Assembly (NCBI GenBank): GCA_965112735.1
Contig: OZ218955.1
Span: forward strand, 1,054,001 to 1,118,000
DNA length: 64,000 bases
Source of the DNA: Phaeosaccion multiseriatum
Lineage: Eukaryota; Ochrophyta, other classes
Direction of reading: 5' to 3'
A program made the translations under genes and the position numbers. Under the pieces are notes generated by a model. That model was not told the origin of the DNA, made no database searches, and saw nothing but the letters and a program-made list of their open reading frames with translations. Of the stretch, positions 25,401 to 34,985 are shown one piece after another. Position 1 is the first letter of the stretch, and every line of letters begins with the position of its first letter.

Positions 25401-27532
25401 GGCCGGGCAGTTGCAGGCACAAAAGGCGGCGGCACAGCAGGCAGCACAGGAGAAGAAGGAGGCGTTGGCTCAAGCGGCAGCTGAGAAGGCCAGGCAGCTG
25501 CAGCAACAGAAGGCAGAGGCCGAGGCCAAGAAGCAGGCGTTGGCTCAGGCAGCGCAGGAGAAGAAGGAGGCCGCGGCTCAGGCAGCGAAGGAGAAGGCCG
25601 AGCAGTTGCAGCAACAGAAGGCAGCGGCACAGCAGGCAGCACAGGAGAAGAAGCTGGCGTTGGCTCAAGCGGCAGCTGAGAAGGCCAGGCAGCTGCAGCA
25701 ACAGAAGGCAGAGGCCGAGGCCAAGAAGCAGGCGTTGGCTCAGGCAGCGCAGGAGAAGAAGGAGGCCGCGGCTCAGGCAGCGAAGGAGAAGGCCCAACAG
25801 TTGCAGCAACAGAAGGCAGCGGCACAGCAGGCAGCACAGGAGAAGAAGCAGGCGTTGGCTCAAGCGGCAGCTGAGAAGGCCAGGCAGCTGCAGCAACAGA
25901 AGGCAGAGGCCGAGGCCAAGAAGCAGGCGTTGGCTCAGGCAGCGCAGGAGAAGAAGGAGGCCGCGGCTCAGGCAGCGAAGGAGAAGGCCGAGCAGTTGCA
26001 GCAACAGAAGGCAGCGGCACAGCAGGCAGCACAGGAGAAGAAGCAGGCGTTGGCTCAAGCGGCAGCTGAGAAGGCCAGGCAGCTGCAGCAACAGAAGGCA
26101 GAGGCCGACGCCAAGAAGCAGGCGTTGGCTCAGGCAGCGCAGGTGAAGAAGGAGGCCGCGGCTCAGGCAGCGAAGGAGAAGGCCGAGCAGTTGCAGCAAC
26201 AGAAGGCAGCGGCACAGCAGGCAGCACAGGAGAAGAAGCAGGCGTTGGCTCAAGCGGCAGCTGAGAAGGCCAGGCAGCTGCAGCAACAGAAGGCTGAGGC
26301 CAAGAAGCAGGCTTTGGCTCAGGCAGCGCAGGAGAAGAAGGAGGCCGCGGCTCAGGCAGCGAAGGAGAAGGCCCAACAGTTGCAGCAGAAGAAAGCGGAG
26401 GCTGCCGAGGCCGCAAGGCTGAAGAAGGAGCAGGTGGCGAAACTTCTGCAGGAGAAGAAGCAAGAGGCGGCGAGACTGGCGGCAGAGAAGGCACAGGCGC
26501 TTCAAGCCAAGAGAGAGGCGGACGCGGCCGCCAAGGCCAAGCAGGCCGCGGATCTCAAGCAAAAGAGGGAGGCCGAGGCCGAGAAGAAGAAGCAAGCATC
26601 GGCGTCAAGGTCTCGGTCTCCATCTCCGGTCCGATCCCGTTCGGCCTCTCCTACGCGCGCGGCCCCTGCTCCTGCTCCGGAGCGCCCCCGTTCCCCATCC
26701 TTCGCTGAGATGATCACCCGGGCCGTGCCTGGCTTCGCAGCAGCGTCCACAGAGGAGTCGCCTGCGTCGCCAAGTGTGAATGATGCAGCAGCGAAGAAGA
26801 AGGCATTGGCTGATGCGGCAGCAGCGAAGAAGCAGGCGATGGCTCAAGCGGCACAGGAGAAGAAGGAGGCGTTGGCTCAGGCAGCGAAGGAGAAGGCCGA
26901 GCAGTTGCAGCAGAAGAAGCAGGCGGCAGCAAAGGCGGCAGAGGAGAAGAAGCAGGCGGCAGCAAAGGCGGCACAGGAGAAGAAGCAGGCGGCAGCAAGG
27001 GCGGCACAGGAGAAGAAGCAGGCTTTGGCTCAAGCAGCGAAGGAGAAGTCGCAGGCAGCAGCAGCAAAGGCAAGGGAGTTGCAGGCACAGAAGGCGAGCT
27101 CGGCGGCGGAGGCAGCAAGACAGAAGAGGGAGGCAGCGGCCAAGCTTGCGCAGGAGAAGAAGCAGGCGGCACAGCAGGCGGCAGAGGAGAAGAAGCAGGC
27201 GCTTCAGGCCAAGAGAGAGGCGGACGCAGCAGCCAAGGCCAAGCAGGCCGCGGATCTCAAGCAGAAGAGGGAGGAGGAGGCTGAGAAGAAGAAGCAAGCA
27301 GCAGCACAAGCAGCAGCGGCCAAGGCCAAGGCTGCTCCTGCCCCTGCCCCTGCTCCCGCGGCTCCCAAGCCCTCCATTGCTGAGATTATCACCCGCTCCG
27401 TGCCAGGCTTCACAGCAGCCCCTAAGGAGGACGCCAGCAAGGCCTTCGACTTTGCCGCGAAGGACCTCAACAAGGGCGCTCTCGGAACATTCGTCAAGAA
27501 GTCCACCGCATTCAGGTGCGTGCATGCGTGCA

Positions 27533-27564
<32 letters not shown>

Positions 27565-27944
27565 TGTGTTCTGCATGTGTTCTCTACATTGTATTCTCTA
27601 TTTCTTGGCCTACTGTATCACACTCTTTCCCCACCCCCATCTTTCATCTGCCTGCCTCGCTCACCCCCCCCCCCCCTCTCCCTCCATCTCTCCCTCCGTC
27701 TCTTCCCTCCCTCCCTCCCTCCCTCCCTCCCTCCCTCCCTCCCTCTCTCCATCCCCCTCTCTCCCTCCCCTCTCCCTCATCCCTTCGCAGCCAAGGAAGC
27801 CTCACCGCTGCTGACTACTTCAAGTACTTGGAGAAGAGTTACCCCGGGGGGGCCCAGAAGGCCCTTCCTGGACTCAGAGGGGCTCTCCCACGCCCCAAGC
27901 TGGGCCAGCTGGAGACGGTTATTAACCTCTCGAACATGCTCTAG
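19430..27944 (+). CDS. Giant plastid-targeted Ala/Lys/Glu/Gln repeat protein, family not recognised
   Basis: Exons 19430-19477, 19832-19944, 20194-20512, 21096-21304, 21818-22415, 22843-27515 and 27791-27944 join in phase: about 2037 residues. Residues 1-16 (MKKAFVLAATLSGIEQ) plus the start of exon 2 (ASAFHAPLG) make a signal peptide and ASAF plastid motif split by an intron. The N-terminal third is acidic and charged, then Pro/Ala/Lys linkers with LFGG-type motifs (GGLLGGLFGG, FGNLFGG, LGGLFGNMFG). Residues about 900-1930 are long Ala/Lys/Glu/Gln helix or coiled coil, including five perfect-period 65-residue repeats. The motif PSFADMITRAVPGFAA occurs four times (24178, 24289, 26695, 27370), each after a Pro/Ala linker. 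The C-terminus is SLTAADYFKYLEKSYPGG. No catalytic domain is visible; a structural or scaffolding role in the plastid is inference. Confidence 0.85.
19662..19747 (+). repeat. Tandem duplication of a 43-bp unit
   Basis: Two near-identical 43-bp copies (19662-19704, 19705-19747), each with GAGCTTGTGTGCGCAGATCT, in intron 1 of the plastid repeat-protein gene. Confidence 0.85.
20586..20722 (+). repeat. 17-bp minisatellite
   Basis: About eight copies of GTTAGGGCCTTGCTTGC with few substitutions, in intron 3 of the plastid repeat-protein gene. Confidence 0.9.
22424..22620 (+). repeat. G-rich minisatellite built on GGGGATGGCAGC
   Basis: GGGGATGGCAGCTCA and GGTAGTGGCGGCGG recur several times just after the donor of intron 5 of the plastid repeat-protein gene. 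Confidence 0.75.
25306..26390 (+). repeat. 195-bp coding tandem repeat (65 residues)
   Basis: The sequence GCCAGGCAGCTG ends at 25500, 25695, 25890, 26085 and 26280, exactly 195 bp apart. Each unit encodes a 65-residue helix with KKQALAQAAQEKKEA, QLQQQKAAAQQAA and AEKARQL. Copies differ at few bases, which suggests recent expansion or homogenisation. Confidence 0.95.
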
Positions 27945-29082
27945 AGTTGGAAGTTTCAGCTTCGGTTACAGTTCTCAGTGTAGTTTGGCTGGGGCTGTGT
28001 CCAATCTCTACACTGCTTTACTGTCGAGATGAACGATGTCGAAGAGGGACACAGCTTACAGAGAGAGAGAGAGAGAGGTGTGGGGGAGAGGAGGGAGGGT
28101 CGGAGGGAGGTAAAGAACAGAGGAGGGTGCAAGCGGAGACACACATGGGGGGCGAGCAGCATGAGAGTTTTCCGGGAGGGTTTTGATGACCTTCTATTAT
28201 TATACCAGGCAAGAGAATAGTCTGGTGGAAGGGAGGGCGGGCAAGCCGGAGGAAATCTCACTGCCTGACTCCTTCGTGTCTGTGCCTGTCTTGTGTCATG
28301 GAGGGCAGCTTTGAGGGAAGGAGAGAGGGGAGGAGGGGGTTAGAGATGTGTTGGTGTCAGAGAGGAGGAGGAGGGGGGGGGGGGGGGGTATCGTTATAGT
28401 TTTCGTATGGGTACAGTGGGGGCGAGGCGCGTGGATATGCATGCGTGACGGTATTTACGGTTTCACACGAAGCAGTCATCGTGGGGGAGGAGGGACAGGG
28501 GGGGGGGGGGATATACGTTATTTTACGGGAGGGAAGGAGAGGTACATTTACGAATTTAATGTCGGAGAGGGGATTGATTAATTAGAGGTATTACATGTAG
28601 TTAGTTCGTTAGTAGAAAGGAGGAGGAAGTCGATACAACGTAGAGTGAGATAGAGCAAGCACACACCCACACCAGCAGCAGCCAGGGGCCATGTGTTGGA
28701 AGTTTTTTATATTCAATTTACATTCCAAACCAAACTCAAGAGCCTTTAAGATCATCGCCTCCATCGACGGACCGCTAAGGATAGCGACCACCATTCATGT
28801 AGACAACATCGGCTGCAACGCCCTTGCCAATGGAGACAACCTACGCAAGAAGCTCCAGCACACCGCAGTCAAGGGCCACGTCGTCCAGGACCAAGTCAAA
28901 CACGGTTAGACTCATGTTCTGTGGACGCGCCTTGTGCGACCACACACTGTGATGATATGGCCTGCACTTGCGTACAAGTTGCAGCAGATCATGCCACGCT
29001 TATCTTCCCCCCTCGGGGCCTAGGAGCACAAAAATAGGGAAAAAGAAAAGAATAGGACATTCAACAAAAGAGGGAGTGTCGG
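27945..29082. other. Convergent intergenic, left part
   Basis: No gene seen. It holds GA and poly-G tracts (28370-28390, 28497-28511) and AT-rich stretches around 28540-28620. Confidence 0.55.
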
Positions 29083-29256
29083 GAGAGGTCGCTGTAGCAA
29101 AAGGGCCCGGTGTACCGAATGCCGATGAGGTCAATGTTCGAGTATGGCACGTGTGTTAGTGAGAGACTTCGCGACACACTAACACACGTGTCCATTACTC
29201 CAACATTGACCTCATCGGCATTCGGTACACCGGGCCCTTTGCTACAGCGACCTCTC
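29083..29256. repeat. 174-bp near-perfect inverted repeat (long hairpin)
   Basis: The left arm begins GAGAGGTCGCTGTAGCAAAA and the right arm ends with its near-exact complement. Arms of about 78 bp differ by only a few substitutions and single-base indels and surround a short loop (AGAGACTTCGC region). It lies between two convergent 3' ends. Could be a foldback transposon or a small-RNA hairpin precursor. Confidence 0.85.
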
Positions 29257-29506
29257 TCGACGCACAGGGTCTGCCGCTCTGGTCCAGGAAGCCGCCGCTG
29301 TCCTCAGTAAGACCGAGAAGGACTTGGAGGACGCGCGGGACGACGACAATGAGGCCTTGCTGAGAAAGCGCAACGCAGCCAGCCAAGAGGACCAAAGCCT
29401 CACAATTCCAGGCCAGCACCCTCCCTTGAAGGACACTCACTACCACTGACAATACCCTCCTCTTTTATGTGAAGCTTCTCGTCAGTCAACGGCAGTCAAT
29501 GTCAAA

Positions 29507-31113
29507 TTAGAAATGCCCCGCAACAATGCTTGCCAACACAATCGCCGCAAAGTCTCTATTGGAGGAGAAGGTCTGCATGAGCTGAGGCGGATCGTCCAGC
29601 TTTGCCTGCCAGATCTGTCTCCCTTGGTGCATCCCTGCCAGTGCCAACCCCACGTAGAAGGGCGAGGTGAGCTCATTCATCACACCCGTCGTCGCCAGCA
29701 GTCCAATGCACCCCACCGAGAAGCCGGTCAGGACGGGCTTGGTGTATTTGGCGCCAAAGAGCAGAGAAGTGCTCTTCAGTCCCAAGGCGGCGTCGTCTTG
29801 CTTGTCTTGGTGGCCGTACAGAGTGTCGTAGATTAGGGTCCAGCACACCCCGGCGCCGTACAGAGGCAGCACCTTTGGTAGGGGTTTGAGTTTGAGGTTG
29901 AGCTTCATGAGTAACAGTTTCAGTTGGATTCCAATTGCTGCTTATCATGGGTGTCAATCAACAGAGGTTATTGAGTAACTGTCTACCGAAAGCTTTTGCC
30001 CCCTTTCTGTGGATAACTACTCTTGTGTGTGGATGCGTCAGCAACGCAGGAGGGATCGAGCCGCCGTCTCAAGACAGACTTGGAGGGGGAAGGAGGACAG
30101 ATAAGACTGATAGGTAGCTAGCTAGCTCGATAGATAGCCATGTAGCTAAATAGGTAGGTGTATAGATAGATACGTAACATGGTAGGTGAGATAGGTACAT
30201 AGGTAGATACATCGCCAGATACCTACACAGAACCCTTACCTGAGGCCAGGCGGTGGTGCCGTGAACTGCCGTCCACCCAATCAGCGCGCCCCAATTGAAG
30301 GTGAGGCCGAGCACTGCTTGTGGCCACCAGGTCACACGCTTCATGAGAGGGTAGGCGATCACCAGCGGCATGGACAAGAAGCCCAGCTTGATGCTCTCCA
30401 AGTTGAGCCTGTGCACGTGAGTGTGTGTGTGTGTGCGTGCGTGTGTGTGTGTGGGGGGGGGGGTGGTGCATGCGTGGGGGTGTGTGTGTGCTTGCGTGTG
30501 TGTGCCCCTTTCTCTCTCTCTCTCTCTCTCACAGACACACCCTAACACCCTACCTCTCCTTCTCACTCACATATTCGTATCCTCTCTCCTCCTCTCAATA
30601 CCCACCTCAGCAAGACTCCGAGTCCCAATGTGAGCTGCCCCGCCAGTAGCCCAAAGGCCTGGGGCACAGAGAGCTCTCTCGAGGCCAACGGGCGGAGCTT
30701 CGTCCTCTTGACGGCCCCATCAATGTCCCTGTCCCAGAGGTCGTTCACAACACACCCGGCCCCTCGCATAACAAACGCACCGACCCCGAATAGAAGCATC
30801 AGTTCGGGGTCAGGAAAGTGTCCCATAGGGGCGGCCAAAGCCGTGCTCCACCAGCAGGGGAAGGCCAGCAGCCATGTGCCCGCTGGCTTGTCTATTCGCG
30901 CTAGTCGGCCGTAGGCGCCGAGCCCGCCCTTCCCCAGCAAGATGAGAAGGGTGGAAGTTGTGGCGGGTGGGACTGCAGATCCGGAGGCTGATTTGAATGG
31001 TATTGTGGTCGGGGGTTGTTGTGGCGTGTATCGCGCAGGGACACTTGACGCGGTGGATGTGGTCACTGGCAAGTGTGGCGATGGCAAGGCAGGCGAAGAG
31101 GACTCCACGCCCC

Positions 31114-31151
<38 letters not shown>

Positions 31152-31409
31152 CGCGTCTGCTGCTGCTCCTGCTGCTGCTCCTGCTGCTGCCCGAGAGGAT
31201 TCAGAGAGGAAGTGACCCTCGCCTTCGGTTCCATGCTCGGCCCTGCACAGTTGCTGCTGCCGTGCCGAACATCCGCCACGGACCACCCCTGCTTACACGT
31301 CGTCTCCCACCCCCTCGTCCTCCTCCTCCTCATCCTCCTGCTAAGTCCGAGAGCGAAACACTCAGCCGCCTCCCGAGACTCATTAGCCTCGCTGCCACTA
31401 CTGCTCCTG

Positions 31410-31454
<45 letters not shown>

Positions 31455-31528
31455 TGCCTGCAGACCTCTCTCCACAGCAGACTACCTTGTCTTCTCCGAA
31501 CACAGCTCAATCCTGCCACGAGAGACAT
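29507..31528 (-). CDS. COQ2: 4-hydroxybenzoate polyprenyltransferase, mitochondrial
   Basis: Prenylates 4-hydroxybenzoate in ubiquinone synthesis at the mitochondrial inner membrane. Exons (minus) 31528-30606, 30408-30240 and 29872-29507 join in phase: 485 residues. The UbiA family signature is complete: [18 protein letters not shown] with the first Asp-rich motif, then [13 protein letters not shown], and YGHQDKQDD as the second Asp-rich motif. Several hydrophobic segments follow, e.g. [18 protein letters not shown]. The start [15 protein letters not shown], Arg-rich and followed by poly-Ser, fits a mitochondrial presequence. About 190 residues of Ser/Gln/Thr low complexity precede the catalytic region, making it longer than usual. 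The frame is open upstream of ATG 31528 but would overlap LSM12. It is head-to-head with LSM12. Confidence 0.92.
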
Positions 31529-31745
31529 CCTTATCTTCTCTCTCCTCTCTGGTTTAGGAAGGGATTGAGGACGTGGAAAATGAGTGAGCGGAAACTCTCG
31601 ATTATTACGTACGCGATGGTGCACGCACCAAGATTTTTTTTGGGGATGGGCGGCAGCAACTGACGCGGGGCGAGAGAGAGGAGGAGCAGCAAGGGCACTG
31701 TACGCCTCTGCCTCTTGTGTGCGCTGATCAACTGCAATCTCAATC
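31529..31745. promoter_or_regulatory. 217-bp head-to-head promoter (COQ2 / LSM12)
   Basis: Start codons diverge with 217 bp between them. No TATA box is evident. Confidence 0.6.
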
Positions 31746-33058
31746 ATGGTGATGGACGAGGTCAGCGTGGGCCACATCGTCAAGGCCAAGACTTGCCTCG
31801 GGCGGGAGGTGAAGGGCACAATCTACACTGTGGACCCAGTTACCAACTCGGTAGTGCTGCGGGAGGCGCACGGATGGACAACCACGACTTGTTCGCTCAC
31901 CGTGCTGAACAAGGCGCACCTGGAGAGCCTCGAGATTGTGGGGCAGGACACTTCGGCGGCCACTCTAGAGAGCCTCAAGCTGCAGGCTGTGCCTGACGCG
32001 GAGCTGCAGAGGAAGGAGGGCAAGGCTCTCCGGGAGATGGAGAAGGCACTGCTGCAGATCAATAAGGTGAGAGTAAGCAGGAGGAGGCAGGGACAGGTGC
32101 AAGGGCAGGAGAGGTTAGGGTTGCATCTGTCTTTCATTTCTTTCTTTCCTCTCTCTGTTTGCTTGGGTGCAGAGGTGGGGTCAAGGGCAAATGAGCCAAC
32201 CCTGCGACTAGAGATTGTGATCAGCTAATGACGATCGCACCACAGCAAAGCACACCACCTTCCACCTCTGCAATACGTTGCAAACCACTCTTTACTTTCT
32301 TACCCCCACACATACCATTGTACCACACGCGAACTATGTCAAATTCGTACCTTTCCGTCAGTGATTGGATCACAGCCGAATGTTTGCAAAAGTATAGTCG
32401 GGTTCTGAGCGAGTGCGTACTCTGCGCGGGTCTCACGGCGCTGGCCTGGGTCGAGAATGCGCCGAAAGGCATAGTCTCTCCCAGGATGAGACAAGTGGAC
32501 GCGCCAGCCACTCCAAACCTACACACACACACACACGCACACACACACACGCACACACACACACGGAGATAGATTGATGGATAGAATGATCGATATATAG
32601 AGGTTTGTTTCCTCTCTTCACTCACTTACCACCGTGCTGCTTCTCTGCCTGTCCCTGCCCCATACACCCTTCTCCCGTCTTCACACAAACACGCACACAC
32701 ACACACACACACACATACGCACACACACATCGATTTTAAACACACAAAGAACGTGTCCCCGGATGTGCAACGTCTCTTCGACGCACTGGCCAAGACCATG
32801 GAGTGCGAGTGGCACGGGGCGGCCATAGTGGTGTTCGAGCAAGTCATTATCGAGCCTCCGTACGAAGCAAACACGTGCAAGTCGCTGGATGGGCATGAGC
32901 AGGCCCTGGTTAGGGTAGTGAAGGTGCTTCAGCAGGTCAAGAACAAGCTCTCTGTCGCTTCGGCGGCTTCGGGTGGGGCAGGCGGAGGAGGAGGAGGAGG
33001 AGGAGGAGGAGGAGGAGGAGGAGGCCTCAATGGCGTGGCAGGAGGAGGGAAGAACTAG
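31746..33058 (+). CDS. LSM12: LSM12 homologue (Lsm plus anticodon-binding-like AD domain)
   Basis: RNA-associated LSM12-family protein. Exons 31746-32066 and 32750-33058, phase 0, 209 residues. The N-terminal half is Lsm-like: [34 protein letters not shown]. The AD domain begins just before the splice junction and reads [20 protein letters not shown], then [18 protein letters not shown]; this is the strongest family match. The C-terminus is a poly-Gly run from (GGA)n repeats (32980-33023). The 683-bp intron carries two CA microsatellites, the second ending just before the acceptor. Length fits the family apart from the Gly tail. Confidence 0.93.
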
Positions 33059-34985
33059 AGAGCCACAAGCGGCTGGGGGCAGGAGGAAGGGCCGGTCGTT
33101 GCAGAGGGACGGACGTTACTCGTTGCGGCAACTGCGTATCCGTTTTGACCGGGGGGGGGGGGGGGCGTGCTCGCATCTTTCACCAGGAGCGTCCATCTCA
33201 TGTATTCCGCAGCCGTTTCCCTCCCCACTTGCAGCGCAAGCAGCTGTGACAGCAGCAGCAGCAGCAGCAGTAGCAGCAATAGCAGCAGCAGCGTGAGCAA
33301 TAGTTGGTGATACAGCAGCAGCAGCAGCAGGAAGTCATGTCGTGTTGAGCCACAGAGAAGCAGGGAGGGAAAAGGCGGGCAGCCCTCGGCGCCATGATCC
33401 ATCTGTTTTTTGCTGCGTCGAACGGGCAGCCCCGCCCCGTAACCCCGACAGTCAAAAGCAAAACAACGGCAGCCAGCAAGTTGGTGATACAGCGGCAGGA
33501 GCAGCGGCTGCGGCGAAGGAATGTCTCGCTGAGAACACCACTCCGAAAGGTCGGCAAGCGAAGGGAACTTGACGACAGCCACGCCGGCCTCGCGCTGCCA
33601 TCTTCTGCCATCTCCTGCCATCTCCAGGGGCAGCTGCCTCCCCTCCCCTATCCTACCCTACTTACGATGAGCTGCCGGCTTGCTGGCGACACTACTGCAG
33701 GCGTGCGGCTGTAGCTGACCGTTACATCCTCCAGTCGAGGCGGCGGTGCTGAGGTGCTCGTGCGGGGAGGGAGGGAAAGACTCGGAGAGGGGCAAGGGCA
33801 AGGAGGAGGACCGTCCCTTCCCCTCCCCTCTCCTCCCCTCCCCTGAGGCTGGCTGCGCTGGGCCTGCCCTCTCACTGCTGGAGAGGAAGAGTGCTCCCGA
33901 GACAACGACACGACACAGTCGGTTGGGCGAGGGTAGGCGGAGGCGCGGCTGCAGTCAGGCAGCGACACACGCACACACACACACACGGGCAGCGACAGCA
34001 GCAGGGAGGTGGGGCAGGGGAGGAGAGGAGTGGAGTGGAGTGGAGTGGAGTGGAGCAGCTCCCCCTCTCTCTGACTTTGGAAACGTTCCCAGGATCGGAG
34101 CGGCTCCTCATGGTGGTGCGTTTGAGTAGCTGCGAGTGCTGGCTGTAGTGGCGGGGCGTTTGCCACTGTGACGTGGCGTATTTAAACTTTGGTACAAGGG
34201 GGGCTAATAATGAATAATGAATTATTCATTGTCAGCCTAACAATGATAGTAATAGTAATGATAAGGAAAAAGAAAAAAAATGAATTCCTTATTTCTGATC
34301 TGTTCTCGTCGAGTGGTCTTGCAGCGTGGTCCGGTTTGGGAGCCTTGCCTTGACTGAGGAGAAGGGAAGGGGGAGGTAAAGAAAATAAACCATCACTACA
34401 CTCATGGCTTCTGTAACGTGTTAATAATGGCCATGACCTCGACTCACCTGCTGCTCAAGAACCCAACACGTACCACTTCCACACTGTTGCGGCTGCTGCC
34501 GCCCCTGCTGCTGCTACTGCTGCTGCCGCTGCTGCTGCTGCTGCTACTACTATTACTACTACTAGAGTACTACTACTACTGCTGCTGCTGCTGCTGTGCC
34601 TCGTCTTCGGAGGACAGCACAGAGGGCAAAGAGGAGAGCAGCCAATTACGTAGGAGTGCAAAACACATCAACAACGCTTTAACCACACACTAACACCCAA
34701 CCCTGCACCCCACTGACTTACTCCATTGCTGTGCTGTGGGGTGACTGATGATTTCACACCGAACGCGCACGCAACATTATTACTTCACGCACGTTAGATT
34801 ATATACACGTATCTCGCCGCTGAAGGCTCCTCCCGGGGGGCAGGCGGGCCCCAGGGGGGGGGCAAGACACCGACTATACGCTGGCAGTAGTTGACAGTAG
34901 ATGGCAGTAGATGGTAGTACGCGTACGAGGTGGGAGTTGTGCGTGCGTGTCTGAGTAGTTTTTGTCTATCGCTTCATGGCCATGC
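33059..34985. other. Convergent intergenic between LSM12 and the mannosidase
   Basis: No supported gene. It holds two TTGGTGATACAG motifs beside CAG repeats (33302-33315 and 33479-33492), CAG/CTG blocks at 33248-33292 and 34480-34600, a TGGAG pentamer run at 34028-34053, and a dispersed GGCAGTAGATGG stretch at about 34888-34920. Confidence 0.55.
33302..33492 (+). repeat. Two intergenic TTGGTGATACAG motifs
   Basis: AGTTGGTGATACAGCAGCAG at 33302 and AGTTGGTGATACAGCGGCAG at 33479, both joined to CAG-type repeats, with no open gene context. Confidence 0.8.

Noticed and set aside
22479-26595. Long minus-strand open frames (645, 728 and 537 codons) opposite the plastid repeat protein
   Set aside because: They are antisense shadows of the low-complexity Ala/Lys/Glu/Gln exon. 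The plus strand carries spliced, phase-consistent exons with a targeting signal.
29195-29452. Small minus-strand open frame next to the hairpin
   Set aside because: It partly translates the inverted repeat and has no recognisable domain or splice context.
34418-34693. 91-codon poly-Leu open frame
   Set aside because: Generated by CTG and CTA repeats; no conserved sequence or flanking exon.
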